The notes under the pieces: model-generated | Told to the model about the DNA's origin: nothing | Database searches by the model: none | What the model saw: only the letters and a program-made list of their open reading frames with translations | Source: Photobacterium halotolerans DSM 18316 | GTDB taxonomy: Bacteria > Pseudomonadota > Gammaproteobacteria > Enterobacterales > Vibrionaceae | Length of the DNA stretch: 64,000 bases | Assembly: GCF_000425165.1 (NCBI RefSeq) | Contig: NZ_AULG01000023.1 | Span: 39,298 to 103,297 of the forward strand | Direction: 5' to 3' | Part shown: positions 8,542-17,807 of the stretch, piece after piece | How positions within the stretch are numbered: the stretch's first letter is position 1 | How the letters are laid out: each line of letters starts with the position of its first letter | Position numbers and translations under genes: made by a program

Positions 8542-8703
8542 GCTATTCCAGTACGTTATGGTAAATATTGACAGGAAGGTATGGGCATTGCGCTAGATAT
8601 GCCCGAACGGGCAGTATAATGCCAGCCAGAACAAAATGACCAGCGACTTCTTTGGCGGATCCGGTTGCAGTGTGGCTGGCGCTCCCATCCGGGATCTGAA
8701 TGG

Positions 8704-8711
8704 TATAGAAT
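8704..8711 (+). promoter_or_regulatory. recQ promoter, extended -10
   Basis: TGGTATAGAAT gives an extended -10 (TGn plus TATAGA or TAGAAT) about 30 nt upstream of the recQ start. No convincing -35 is seen, consistent with an extended -10 promoter. Confidence 0.4.
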
Positions 8712-8740
8712 AGCCGGCTGTGTTAATCAAGAGTGAAGTC

Positions 8741-10588
8741 ATGTCCGCCTCAACCCCTGATCTCAGCCGTGCCGTTTCATCCGCCAACAGCGAGCAGATT
8801 CTGCAGCAGGTGTTTGGCTACCAGTCTTTCCGGCCCGGCCAGCAGGCGGTCATCGAGGCCGTGGCGTCTGGCCGTGATTGTCTGGTGATCTTACCGACCG
8901 GGGGCGGCAAGTCGCTCTGTTACCAGATCCCCGCCCTCGTGCGCGAGGGACTGACCCTGGTCATCTCTCCGCTGATTTCACTGATGAAAGATCAGGTTGA
9001 CCAGCTGCTAGCCAATGGCGTCGCGGCGGGTTGCCTCAATTCAACCATGTCACCGGACGCGATACAGGCCACCTGGCAGGGGATGGCAGACGGCACGCTC
9101 AAGCTGGTGTACGTGTCGCCGGAACGGGTAGTGAGCCGGGATTTCATTGACCGCCTCAGTGGCTTGCCGGTCAGCCTGCTGGCCGTGGATGAAGCGCACT
9201 GTGTGTCCCAGTGGGGACATGACTTCCGGCCTGAGTATGCGTCTTTGGGTATGCTCAAGCAGCACTTTCCCGCTATGCCGGTTATTGCCCTGACCGCCAC
9301 GGCCGACGATACCACCCGCCAGGACATTATCAGCCGGCTGGCACTGGATGATCCTTTTACCCACCTGGGCAGCTTTGATCGGCCCAATATCCGCTATACC
9401 CTGCAGGAAAAGTACAAGCCGATGGCGCAACTGGTGCGCTTTTTAGCCAGCGTGCGCGGCCAGAGCGGCATCATTTACTGCAACAGCCGCAAAAAAGTGG
9501 AGCAGGTGGCGGAGAAGCTCGCTGAGCAGGGGATACGCGCAGCGGCCTACCATGCCGGACTGGAACACGACGAGCGGATCCGGGTACAGGAAGGGTTCCA
9601 GCGTGATGATATTCAGGTCGTGGCCGCTACGGTAGCCTTCGGTATGGGGATCAACAAACCCAATGTCCGCTTTGTGGTGCATTTTGATATTCCGCGCAAT
9701 ATCGAATCTTATTACCAGGAAACCGGCCGTGCCGGGCGTGATGGCCTGCCTGCTGAAGCCGTGATGTTTTACGATCCGGCGGATCTGGCCTGGTTGCGCC
9801 GCTGTCTGGATGAGAAAGAGGAAGGCCCGCAAAAGCAGGTCGAAAGCCACAAGCTCAATGTCATGGGGGCGTTTGCCGAGGCGCAGACCTGTCGTCGCCA
9901 GGTGTTGCTGCATTACTTTGGCGAGCACAGTGAGCACGCCTGCGGCAACTGCGATATCTGTATTGATCCGCCGCAGCATTTTGAGGCACTGGAAATGGCG
10001 CAGAAGGCGCTGTCCTGTGTCTACCGGGTGAATCAGCGTTTTGGGGTTCACCATGTGGTTGATGTACTGCGCGGCCTGCAAAATGCAAAAGTCCGGGAGC
10101 AGGGGCATGACAAGCTCAGCACCTACGGCATCGGCCGCGAGCACAGCCATGAGTTCTGGGTCAGTATTGTGCGTCAGCTGATCCACCGCGGCTTCCTGAC
10201 CCAGAACATAGTCAACAGTTCGACTCTGCAGCTGACCGAGAAAGCGCGCGCTGTGCTGCGCGGGGAGATCAGTCTCCAGCTCGCGGTGCCGCGGATTGAC
10301 AGCAGCTCGCGCGGCAATGCCCGGCAGGACAACCGGCTCAAACGCCAGTACGACAAGAAACTGTTTTCCAAACTGCGGATGGTACGTAAAGCGATTGCCG
10401 ACGAAGAATCGCTGCCGCCCTATGTGGTGTTCAATGACGCCAGCCTGATGGAAATGGCCGAGCGTTTACCGACGTCTGAAGGTGAATTGCTGGCCGTCAA
10501 CGGTGTGGGTCAGCGGAAGCTGGAAAAATACGGCAAGGTATTTTTATCGGTGATCGAAGAGCATTTGCTGGCCGCCGCTGAGTACTAA
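8741..10588 (+). CDS. recQ: RecQ, ATP-dependent DNA helicase
   Basis: A 615-residue RecQ helicase, matching the E. coli protein (609). Motif 0 is [10 protein letters not shown], Walker A is [11 protein letters not shown] (residues 52-62), and the DEAH box with aromatic loop is [15 protein letters not shown]. Motif V/VI is [11 protein letters not shown] and [10 protein letters not shown]. The zinc cysteines lie in [12 protein letters not shown] and CGNCDIC. A winged helix follows, then a C-terminal HRDC domain (residues 535-610). It unwinds DNA in RecF-pathway recombination and fork restart. ATG 8741 is preferred over a GTG 21 nt upstream because alignment with homologues begins there. Confidence 0.96.
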   Translation: MSASTPDLSRAVSSANSEQILQQVFGYQSFRPGQQAVIEAVASGRDCLVILPTGGGKSLCYQIPALVREGLTLVISPLISLMKDQVDQLLANGVAAGCLNSTMSPDAIQATWQGMADGTLKLVYVSPERVVSRDFIDRLSGLPVSLLAVDEAHCVSQWGHDFRPEYASLGMLKQHFPAMPVIALTATADDTTRQDIISRLALDDPFTHLGSFDRPNIRYTLQEKYKPMAQLVRFLASVRGQSGIIYCNSRKKVEQVAEKLAEQGIRAAAYHAGLEHDERIRVQEGFQRDDIQVVAATVAFGMGINKPNVRFVVHFDIPRNIESYYQETGRAGRDGLPAEAVMFYDPADLAWLRRCLDEKEEGPQKQVESHKLNVMGAFAEAQTCRRQVLLHYFGEHSEHACGNCDICIDPPQHFEALEMAQKALSCVYRVNQRFGVHHVVDVLRGLQNAKVREQGHDKLSTYGIGREHSHEFWVSIVRQLIHRGFLTQNIVNSSTLQLTEKARAVLRGEISLQLAVPRIDSSSRGNARQDNRLKRQYDKKLFSKLRMVRKAIADEESLPPYVVFNDASLMEMAERLPTSEGELLAVNGVGQRKLEKYGKVFLSVIEEHLLAAAEY

Positions 10589-10615
10589 GCGGTCTGAACC
10601 GGAGGCAAAAAAATA

Positions 10616-10682
10616 CCGGACAATCGTCGATTATCCGGCAGAGAGTGTAGCAGAAACAAAATCCAGGATTTTGTTTACTACA
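10616..10682 (-). terminator. Two hairpins after recQ; the distal one is a minus-strand terminator
   Basis: On the minus strand CCGGATAATC/GATTGTCCGG (10616-10638, one mismatch) is followed by seven T residues, an intrinsic terminator in that direction. Just upstream on the same strand lies a long hairpin with a perfect 11-bp arm (10654-10664 with 10666-10676) and an outer TGTAG/CTACA arm. The plus strand has no T-run, so this is not an obvious recQ terminator. Confidence 0.5.
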
Positions 10683-10881
10683 AAACAGCTTGCGTATTGA
10701 GGTGAGAATGCAATTCATCACCACAGTGTTACCCGGCTAGGCCTCCTGGCCGTCAAGGCAACCGGGCGATAAGACCACGAATCCCCGCCCATTGCTATGC
10801 CTTGCTTATGCTTTGATACGCTAATACACACTTACTTACACCATAACTGCCCGGCAGCGCCGGAGACGGGAAGGACACCCA

Positions 10882-11199
10882 ATGACTTATCCGACTGACA
10901 TCCGTTTTGGCGTGCGCGAACTGGACAGCGCGCAGGGCTGTTTGCATCTGCAGACCCCGGAATTTGACTACGACAGCTTTGCCGGTATCGCGCTGGCACT
11001 GGTCACTGTGCTGGGGGCGAGCGTGGTAGAAAAAGAGGCCAATGCCGATTTACATATCTGGCTGATCGATTTTGAAGGCTGCCGGATGATGCTGAAAGGC
11101 GAGCACTACAGCTCAGCGATGTGGCTGGAATTGCTCAGCCGGGATGACGGCGACACTCTGGCCTTTCTGGCGGGCTGGCTGGAAAAGTTGACTCAGTAA
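10882..11199 (+). CDS. Small conserved protein, DUF3630-like
   Basis: A 105-residue soluble protein without signal peptide or membrane helix. It resembles the DUF3630 family that I associate with Vibrionaceae next to recQ. The core is an alternating strand-helix fold (GCLHLQTPEFDYDSFAGIAL; LHIWLIDFEGCRMMLKGEHYS; MWLELLSRDD). AAGGA sits 6 nt before ATG. No catalytic motif is recognised and the function is unknown. The family assignment is from memory. Confidence 0.7.
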   Translation: MTYPTDIRFGVRELDSAQGCLHLQTPEFDYDSFAGIALALVTVLGASVVEKEANADLHIWLIDFEGCRMMLKGEHYSSAMWLELLSRDDGDTLAFLAGWLEKLTQ

Positions 11200-11241
11200 T
11201 CAAATTTTAACAGCAAACGTTTACCATACCCTGTGGTGTCT

Positions 11242-11269
11242 TGGCAGCCGGATTGGTTACTGTATAATC
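11242..11269 (+). promoter_or_regulatory. yhhQ promoter
   Basis: TTGGCA (11242-11247) and TATAAT (11264-11269) are separated by 16 bp. Predicted start is near 11276. A 7-bp hairpin ACAGCAC/GTGCTGT (11283-11308) lies between this promoter and the riboswitch. Confidence 0.65.
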
Positions 11270-11315
11270 AGCGCCTTTGGTGACAGCACTGTACATAAAA
11301 TGTGCTGTTGGTGTG

Positions 11316-11348
11316 TTTGGGTTCCCTCGCCCCCATTTGACAAAAAGG
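11316..11348 (+). promoter_or_regulatory. preQ1-I riboswitch (translational) upstream of yhhQ
   Basis: A short H-type pseudoknot candidate closely similar in layout to the Thermoanaerobacter tengcongensis preQ1-I aptamer. P1 is UGGG (11318-11321) with CCCA. A pyrimidine-rich loop UUCCCUCG follows, then an A-rich tail UUUGACAAAAAGG. Loop bases CCU can pair with the tail AGG, which is also the Shine-Dalgarno of yhhQ 7 nt before its ATG. Ligand binding would therefore hide the ribosome site. The downstream gene imports queuosine precursors, fitting feedback by preQ1. Confidence 0.72.
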
Positions 11349-11355
11349 TCTGTTG

Positions 11356-12033
11356 ATGACGACTTCTCCTTTCTCGCCGGCCCAGCAGCGCCAGGCTCTG
11401 TGGATTCTGGTAATGTTCCACCTGGTGATCATTGCCTCCAGCAACTATCTGGTTCAGATCCCCTTTACCCTGTTTGGTGTTCACACCACCTGGGGCGCTT
11501 TTACCTTTCCGTTTATTTTTCTGGCCACTGATCTCACGGTACGTATTTACGGTGCCAGCATGGCGCGTAAGATCATCACCCGGGTCATGCTGCCGGCCCT
11601 GGCGGTGTCTTATCTCCTCTCCGTGGTGTTCTATCAGGGCGCTTTTCAGGGGCTTGCGCCGCTGGGTGAGTTCAACCTCTTTGTGGCCCGGATCGCGATA
11701 GCCAGCTTTATGGCTTATCTGCTGGGGCAGATCCTGGATGTGTCTGTATTTAACCGTCTGCGCCAGTGCAAGCAGTGGTGGATAGCACCCACTTGCTCGA
11801 CGGTATTCGGCAATGCCATTGATACTATCGCTTTTTTTGCCATCGCCTTTTATCAGAGCCCGGATGCCTTCATGGCCGAACACTGGGTGGAAATTGCCCT
11901 GGTGGATTATGGCGTCAAACTGATCATCAGTCTGGGCCTGTTTGTGCCTATGTACGGTGTACTGCTCAATTATCTGGTGAAGCGTCTGACAGGTCTTCGC
12001 CCCCAGCTTGAGCCCTCGCAGGGGCTGTCATAA
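11356..12033 (+). CDS. yhhQ: YhhQ/VUT-family queuosine precursor transporter
   Basis: A 225-residue membrane protein with six or seven helices. It carries the family signatures SNYLVQIP, WGAFTFPFIFLATDLTVRIYG and STVFGNAIDTIAFF. YhhQ imports preQ0 and preQ1 for tRNA queuosine synthesis. ATG 11356 is chosen because AAGG lies 7 nt upstream within the riboswitch tail; the frame can extend one TTG codon further. The preQ1-I aptamer directly upstream independently supports the substrate. A strong terminator follows the stop. Confidence 0.93.
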   Translation: MTTSPFSPAQQRQALWILVMFHLVIIASSNYLVQIPFTLFGVHTTWGAFTFPFIFLATDLTVRIYGASMARKIITRVMLPALAVSYLLSVVFYQGAFQGLAPLGEFNLFVARIAIASFMAYLLGQILDVSVFNRLRQCKQWWIAPTCSTVFGNAIDTIAFFAIAFYQSPDAFMAEHWVEIALVDYGVKLIISLGLFVPMYGVLLNYLVKRLTGLRPQLEPSQGLS

Positions 12034-12039
12034 ACTCAA

Positions 12040-12062
12040 AGCCGGCAAGCGCCGGCTTTTTT
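12040..12062 (+). terminator. Intrinsic terminator of yhhQ
   Basis: GCCGGC, loop AAGC, GCCGGC, then six T residues, starting 7 nt after the yhhQ stop. Confidence 0.85.
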
Positions 12063-12089
12063 GTCGGTGGCATCTGAGTGGGGGCTGTG

Positions 12090-12524
12090 ATGAAAATACG
12101 TGAAGCCAGTCTGGCTGAGGCGGCCAGCGTGCTGGCCAGAATTGAAGAATTTGATCATCCTGAGACAGAGTACAGCCTGGCCACCAGAGTGCGCGGGCGG
12201 TGTCCTTTGATCCTGGTGGCGGAAAATGAGGGGGAGCTGGTGGGCGTGAAAATTGGCTACAGCCTGTCGGAAACCTGTTATTACAGCTGGCTTGGCGGTG
12301 TGGTCGCCGAAGGACGCCACAATGGGGTGGCTCAGGCTCTGATGAGCACTCAGGAAGCCTGGGTCAAAGCGCAGGGCTATCTGGAGCTGAGAGTCAAATC
12401 CCGTAACCGCTACCCTTCGATGCTGAGACTGTTATTGAGAAACGGTTATCAGATAGAGCATATGGAGAAGAAAGACGGCATAGAGGATTACCGTCTGCAT
12501 TTCGTGAAAAGTTGGGATAAATAG
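12090..12524 (+). CDS. GNAT-family N-acetyltransferase
   Basis: A 144-residue acetyltransferase of the GNAT fold. The acetyl-CoA pyrophosphate loop region reads VAEGRHNGVAQALM, a weak variant of Q/RxxGxG/A. Strand beta-4 precedes it (YYSWLGGVVA), and the C-terminal half has the RVKSRNRYPSMLRLLLRNGY element of single-domain GNATs. The substrate cannot be named. ATG 12090 is preferred to a GTG 12 nt upstream because a G-rich Shine-Dalgarno fits it better. It lies immediately before the tandem RyhB locus. Confidence 0.85.
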   Translation: MKIREASLAEAASVLARIEEFDHPETEYSLATRVRGRCPLILVAENEGELVGVKIGYSLSETCYYSWLGGVVAEGRHNGVAQALMSTQEAWVKAQGYLELRVKSRNRYPSMLRLLLRNGYQIEHMEKKDGIEDYRLHFVKSWDK

Positions 12525-12530
12525 TGTAAA

Positions 12531-12580
12531 TGAAAATTATTCGCAAATAATGCTTGATTAATAAATGCGAATAGTTATTA
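12531..12580 (+). promoter_or_regulatory. Two Fur boxes and promoter of ryhB copy 1
   Basis: TGAAAATTATTCGCA (12531-12545) fits the Fur half-site pair TGATAATnATTATCA at 12 of 14 positions. TGCGAATAGTTATTA (12566-12580) fits at 10 of 14. TATTAT at 12576-12581 is the likely -10 and overlaps the second box, so Fur-Fe(II) would block transcription. Confidence 0.65.
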
Positions 12581-12587
12581 TTAACTT

Positions 12588-12747
12588 GCTTTCAGCGAGA
12601 AACGAACAGCAAGGCGTTTCTGGTCTGACAGCACGACATTGCTCACATTGCTTCCAGTGTACTTTAGCGAAGGCAGATATTGAGTGTAGGGCTGAATATG
12701 CTGTCGACTTTTGCTTAGCGGTGCTTGTTTTCAAGCACCGCTTTTTC
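12588..12747 (+). ncRNA. ryhB1: RyhB iron-responsive small RNA, copy 1
   Basis: The stretch 12631-12657 is identical to the conserved pairing core of E. coli RyhB (GCACGACATTGCTCAC followed by ATTGCTTCCAG). A strong terminator follows: AGCGGTGCTT, loop GTTTTC, AAGCACCGCT and a T-rich tail (12717-12752). At about 160 nt it is longer than enterobacterial RyhB (90 nt), as Vibrio RyhB RNAs are. RyhB, with Hfq, represses iron-using proteins when Fur is iron-free. The 5' end is estimated from the -10 and is uncertain by several bases. Confidence 0.88.
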
Positions 12748-12815
12748 TTTTTTATCTGCCAGAGAATGGGCAAGGCCAGTGACAAGCAGGCGAAGGCATT
12801 GAATTTATTGATGAA

Positions 12816-12866
12816 TGAAAATTATTATCAATTAACGCTTGCAAAGGTAATGAGAATGGTTATTAT
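12816..12866 (+). promoter_or_regulatory. Two Fur boxes and promoter of ryhB copy 2
   Basis: TGAAAATTATTATCA (12816-12830) matches the Fur pair at 13 of 14 positions, and TGAGAATGGTTATTA (12851-12865) at 11 of 14. Their 35-bp offset is the same as at copy 1. TATTAT at 12861-12866 is the likely -10. Confidence 0.72.
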
Positions 12867-12872
12867 TAACTT

Positions 12873-13046
12873 GCACTCAGCGGGAAATAAGCAGTAACAG
12901 CTTCCGTATGAAGGCACGACATTGCTCACATTGCTCACATTGCTCACATTGCTTCCAGTAATACAGCTTGGTCAGGTTTTTGGTGTAGGGCTAAAACAAT
13001 GACCACTTCTGCTGAGCGGCGCTTGTATAAAGCGCCGCTTTTTCTT
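12873..13046 (+). ncRNA. ryhB2: RyhB iron-responsive small RNA, copy 2, with expanded core
   Basis: The same architecture as copy 1, about 285 bp downstream: Fur boxes, TTATTATTAACTTGC start region, RyhB core, GTGTAGGGCT element and a terminator (AGCGGCGCTT, GTATA, AAGCGCCGCT, T-tail at 13015-13048). The core (12914-12958) carries three exact ATTGCTCAC units plus the final ATTGCTTCC, whereas copy 1 has one exact unit plus the variant. The two extra 9-nt units add 18 nt of CAUUGCU pairing sequence. The terminator ends at the stop codon of convergent elbB. Confidence 0.88.
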
Positions 13047-13048
13047 TT

Positions 13049-13699
13049 TCAGGCCATTTTAACCAGTTGCTGTACCAGCTTGTTGATCCCGCTGGCCGCT
13101 TCTGAGATCGAGCCTGCCAGCATGTAGGCCGGGGTGCTTAACAGACAGCGTTCCTGATCCAGCACAAACTCATCGACAGGGCAGTCAATATGATCGCCGC
13201 CCATGGCGCGAAATGCACTGGCCACTTCTTTGTCATGCCCTATGGTGCCTTTTGCGCCCTTGCCATAAATCTGGGGGATCAGGACCGGCGCAATACACAG
13301 ATAAGCGGCCGGCTTCTGCGCCCGGGCAAATTCCTGGCAGGTACGCTTGACCTCGGGATGGATCTGGCAGGATGCGCCTTTGATGGCGAAGTCTGACAGG
13401 TTTTTGGCCGCCCCGAAGCCGCCCGGCAGCAGCAGGGCATCGAAGTCACGTGCGCTTAATTCAGCCACATCCTGGATCTGGCCCCGGGCAATGCGCGAAG
13501 CTTCGATCAGCACATTGCGTGTCTCATTCATCGGCTCGCCGGTAATATGGTTAATCACATGGTGCTGCTCCACGTTCGGGGCAAAACAGTGCCAGCTGGC
13601 ACCGGCCTGCTCTATGGCATACAGCGCCAGCACAGCTTCATGGATCTCGCTGCCGTCAAAGACGCCGGAACCGCTTAATATCACTGCAACCTTTTTCAT
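13049..13699 (-). CDS. elbB: ElbB, isoprenoid biosynthesis glyoxalase (DJ-1/PfpI-like)
   Basis: A 216-residue class I glutamine amidotransferase-like protein, nearly the E. coli ElbB length (217). It keeps the opening KKVAVILSGSGVFDGSEIHE, the LLLPGGFGAAKNLS turn and the nucleophile-elbow cysteine in AYLCIAPVL. E. coli ElbB has glyoxalase activity and affects isoprenoid yield; its physiological role is poorly defined. ATG 13699 is set by AAGGAGG 6 nt upstream; the longer frame adds 13 residues that do not align. Confidence 0.93.
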   Translation of the reverse strand: MKKVAVILSGSGVFDGSEIHEAVLALYAIEQAGASWHCFAPNVEQHHVINHITGEPMNETRNVLIEASRIARGQIQDVAELSARDFDALLLPGGFGAAKNLSDFAIKGASCQIHPEVKRTCQEFARAQKPAAYLCIAPVLIPQIYGKGAKGTIGHDKEVASAFRAMGGDHIDCPVDEFVLDQERCLLSTPAYMLAGSISEAASGINKLVQQLVKMA

Positions 13700-14025
13700 C
13701 TTGGCCTCCTTTTTGTTCAACCTTGGGGAATCTGGCATCGCTTTGACCGATTACACCGCCATCTGATAACTTTTTCCACACTTGATGATCTTCGCAGGAT
13801 CAAGGGTTATTTTTGGTTATATCTTTTAAGTGTATGATTTTTAGTTGATTTAAATCATCTATCTCAAGTTATTCAAAAAAAGATCATCAGGCTTATTCCA
13901 AAAGCTCACAAACTTATCCACAGGCGGAGTGATCCAGGAAGGAAAAAACTTCTGTTAACACTCGGCACATCTCATGGCATCCTAAGACCCTGATCCTTTT
14001 ATCTTCCAGATACAGACAATCCATT
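13700..14025 (+). promoter_or_regulatory. polA upstream region with DnaA box and GATC cluster
   Basis: An AT-rich intergenic stretch. It holds a perfect DnaA box TTATCCACA (13914-13922), two one-mismatch boxes (TTTTCCACA at 13772-13780 and TTATTCAAA at 13869-13877) and five GATC sites between about 13785 and 14000. DnaA stimulation of polA has been reported in E. coli. No clear -35/-10 pair or Shine-Dalgarno for polA stands out. Confidence 0.5.
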
Positions 14026-16812
<2,787 letters not shown>

Positions 16813-16853
16813 TCCGTCTCAGCGTGGACCGCTCAAGATGTAATAAAATTGTC

Positions 16854-16882
16854 AAAAACCGGCCTGCTGGCCGGTTTTTTTC
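16854..16882 (+). terminator. polA intrinsic terminator
   Basis: AAAAACCGGCC, loop TGCT, GGCCGGTTTTTTT: an 8-bp or longer stem followed by T residues, 42 nt after the stop. Confidence 0.88.
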
Positions 16883-16992
16883 AATCTGAATCAGGGTTTA
16901 TCAAATTTTTGTATAATTTAATTACGTCTTACATGAAAAAAAACTACGAAAAGGGCTTTTTTTCTCTGCACACTTGATATACAGTTAACGGC

Positions 16993-17095
16993 GTAGGGTA
17001 CAGAGGTAAGATGTTCTATCTTTCAGACCTTTTGTTTCACGTTATTGGATTTGGCTTTTTTTAGCCGCCCTGGTCATTTGGCCAGGGCGTTTTTA
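16993..17095 (+). ncRNA. spf: Spot 42 small RNA
   Basis: About 103 nt, beginning GTAGGGTACAGAGGTAAG and continuing with the E. coli Spot 42 sequence for over 35 nt with few changes. It ends in an intrinsic terminator (GCCCTGGTC, ATTTG, GCCAGGGC, then T residues, 17067-17095). Spot 42 is an Hfq-binding RNA repressed by cAMP-CRP that lowers catabolic and central-metabolism mRNAs when preferred sugars are present. Its place between polA and engB is conserved. A -10-like TATACA lies at 16978-16983. Confidence 0.96.
17011..17064 (+). CDS. spfP: SpfP-like small protein inside Spot 42
   Basis: Within Spot 42, AGAGGTAAG is followed by an ATG frame of 17 codons reading MFYLSDLLFHVIGFGFF. E. coli Spot 42 encodes the 15-residue SpfP, which acts on CRP. 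The first 15 positions here differ from my recollection of SpfP at one residue (Phe for Leu at position 9). The frame runs two phenylalanine codons longer because the E. coli TGA is replaced. Conservation of frame and ribosome site supports translation; expression is not shown. Confidence 0.55.
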   Translation: MFYLSDLLFHVIGFGFF

Positions 17096-17324
17096 TTTGT
17101 GGCCGCCATATCACTATCCGCTTTCATCTCCCGGCTGTTGCTCACTCTCTCCCGTACAAACTATCCCTTTGCTGGCGGTATTTGCTGATACTCTGCGCAT
17201 CTTGGCCAGGAATCGCGGCTGATCTGACTCGTCAGCCCGGCGTCACTGCTGCTGCGGATTATTTGCCGGGCGAGCCGAGGGAGAATAATTAGAGTAATTA
17301 CTTTAATTATGTTAATGAGACGTT

Positions 17325-17427
17325 TATAATGCAGTCTGCTTCTTGTTCATATTTGTCGGGCTGAGTGAGTACATCGCCAGCCGATATCCATGATCCGGCC
17401 ACCCGTCTTTTGGGTGGCTTTTTTTTG
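17325..17427 (+). ncRNA. Orphan promoter-terminator unit downstream of Spot 42, candidate small RNA
   Basis: A perfect TATAAT (17325-17330) with a weak -35 TTAATT (17303-17308) is followed about 70 nt later by GCCACCC, GTCTTTT, GGGTGGC and eight T residues (17398-17427). Predicted RNA is about 17337-17427 (about 90 nt) with no reading frame of note. It may be a small RNA gene of the polA-engB interval. I cannot match it to a named family. Confidence 0.45.
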
Positions 17428-17567
17428 TCATTTTGCCATGTTTCTGTAATAAAGTTCCAAATAGTAACGTCAGGTGCATCGAGACTGACTTAATTTGCAG
17501 AATGAAACAATTGGCCGGGTTTTTGGAATGAGTCGGGCAAAAGTGAATGTTATGTCGGAAGGGAGCT

Positions 17568-17630
17568 ATGAAAAATCAGGAATCAGAGGGGGAAAAAACG
17601 CCCAGATTTCGTATAAAAAACTTGCGTTGA
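17568..17630 (+). CDS. Candidate 20-residue small ORF between Spot 42 and engB
   Basis: ATG at 17568 is preceded by GGAAGGGAGCT, a good Shine-Dalgarno. It opens a 20-codon frame, basic and hydrophilic (starts MKNQESEGEK, ends RIKNLR), closing at TGA 17628-17630. A strong hairpin with T residues lies 60 nt downstream. Nothing is recognised; frames this short arise by chance, so confidence is low. Confidence 0.25.
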   Translation: MKNQESEGEKTPRFRIKNLR

Positions 17631-17690
17631 CTGGTTAAATCATTAATCCTTTCTGAACAAATATAAAAACCTCCTATTTCTCTCCCGTTG

Positions 17691-17717
17691 CCCCATCGTT
17701 CCGGTGGGGACATTTTT
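17691..17717 (+). terminator. Orphan intrinsic terminator upstream of the engB 3' end
   Basis: CCCCATCG (17691-17698), loop TTC, CGGTGGGG (17702-17709), then ACATTTTTA. The stem is 8 bp including one G-T pair. It would end a plus-strand transcript arising after Spot 42, possibly one of about 45-60 nt with TATAAA at 17662-17667 as -10. An Aliivibrio small RNA (VSsrna24) has been described roughly 600 nt downstream of Spot 42, which fits this place, but I cannot verify homology. Confidence 0.5.
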
Positions 17718-17772
17718 ATCTGGCGTTCGTAAACGGTCTGATTGGCGCGAAAGCGAAAAAAGCGGCGGGTTG

Positions 17773-17796
17773 ATGCCTGATCGGGCGATCAGGCAT
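17773..17796. terminator. 11-bp perfect palindrome after engB
   Basis: ATGCCTGATCG, GG, CGATCAGGCAT: a perfect inverted repeat 11 nt beyond the engB stop on the minus strand. A run of six T residues occurs about 13 nt further on, so termination is plausible but imperfect. Confidence 0.45.
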
Positions 17797-17807
17797 ATTG
17801 ACTCTTG

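Noticed and set aside
10730..10880. Structured leader before the DUF3630-like gene, possible riboswitch
   Set aside because: CCCGG/CCGGG pairing is present, but it matches none of the TPP, c-di-GMP, glycine or SAM core motifs I could recall.
12565..12897. A 110-codon open frame on the plus strand across the RyhB region
   Set aside because: It overlaps the first RyhB, its terminator and the second set of Fur boxes, has no ribosome site and no family resemblance.
12921..12956. CRISPR-like short repeat (ATTGCTCAC units)
   Set aside because: Units are 9 nt with no spacers and lie inside the RyhB core; no cas genes are present.
13770..14000. Possible replication origin (DnaA boxes, GATC sites, AT-rich)
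   Set aside because: Only one perfect DnaA box, and the flanking genes (elbB, polA) are not the mioC/gidA context of Vibrionaceae oriC. A polA promoter role is simpler.
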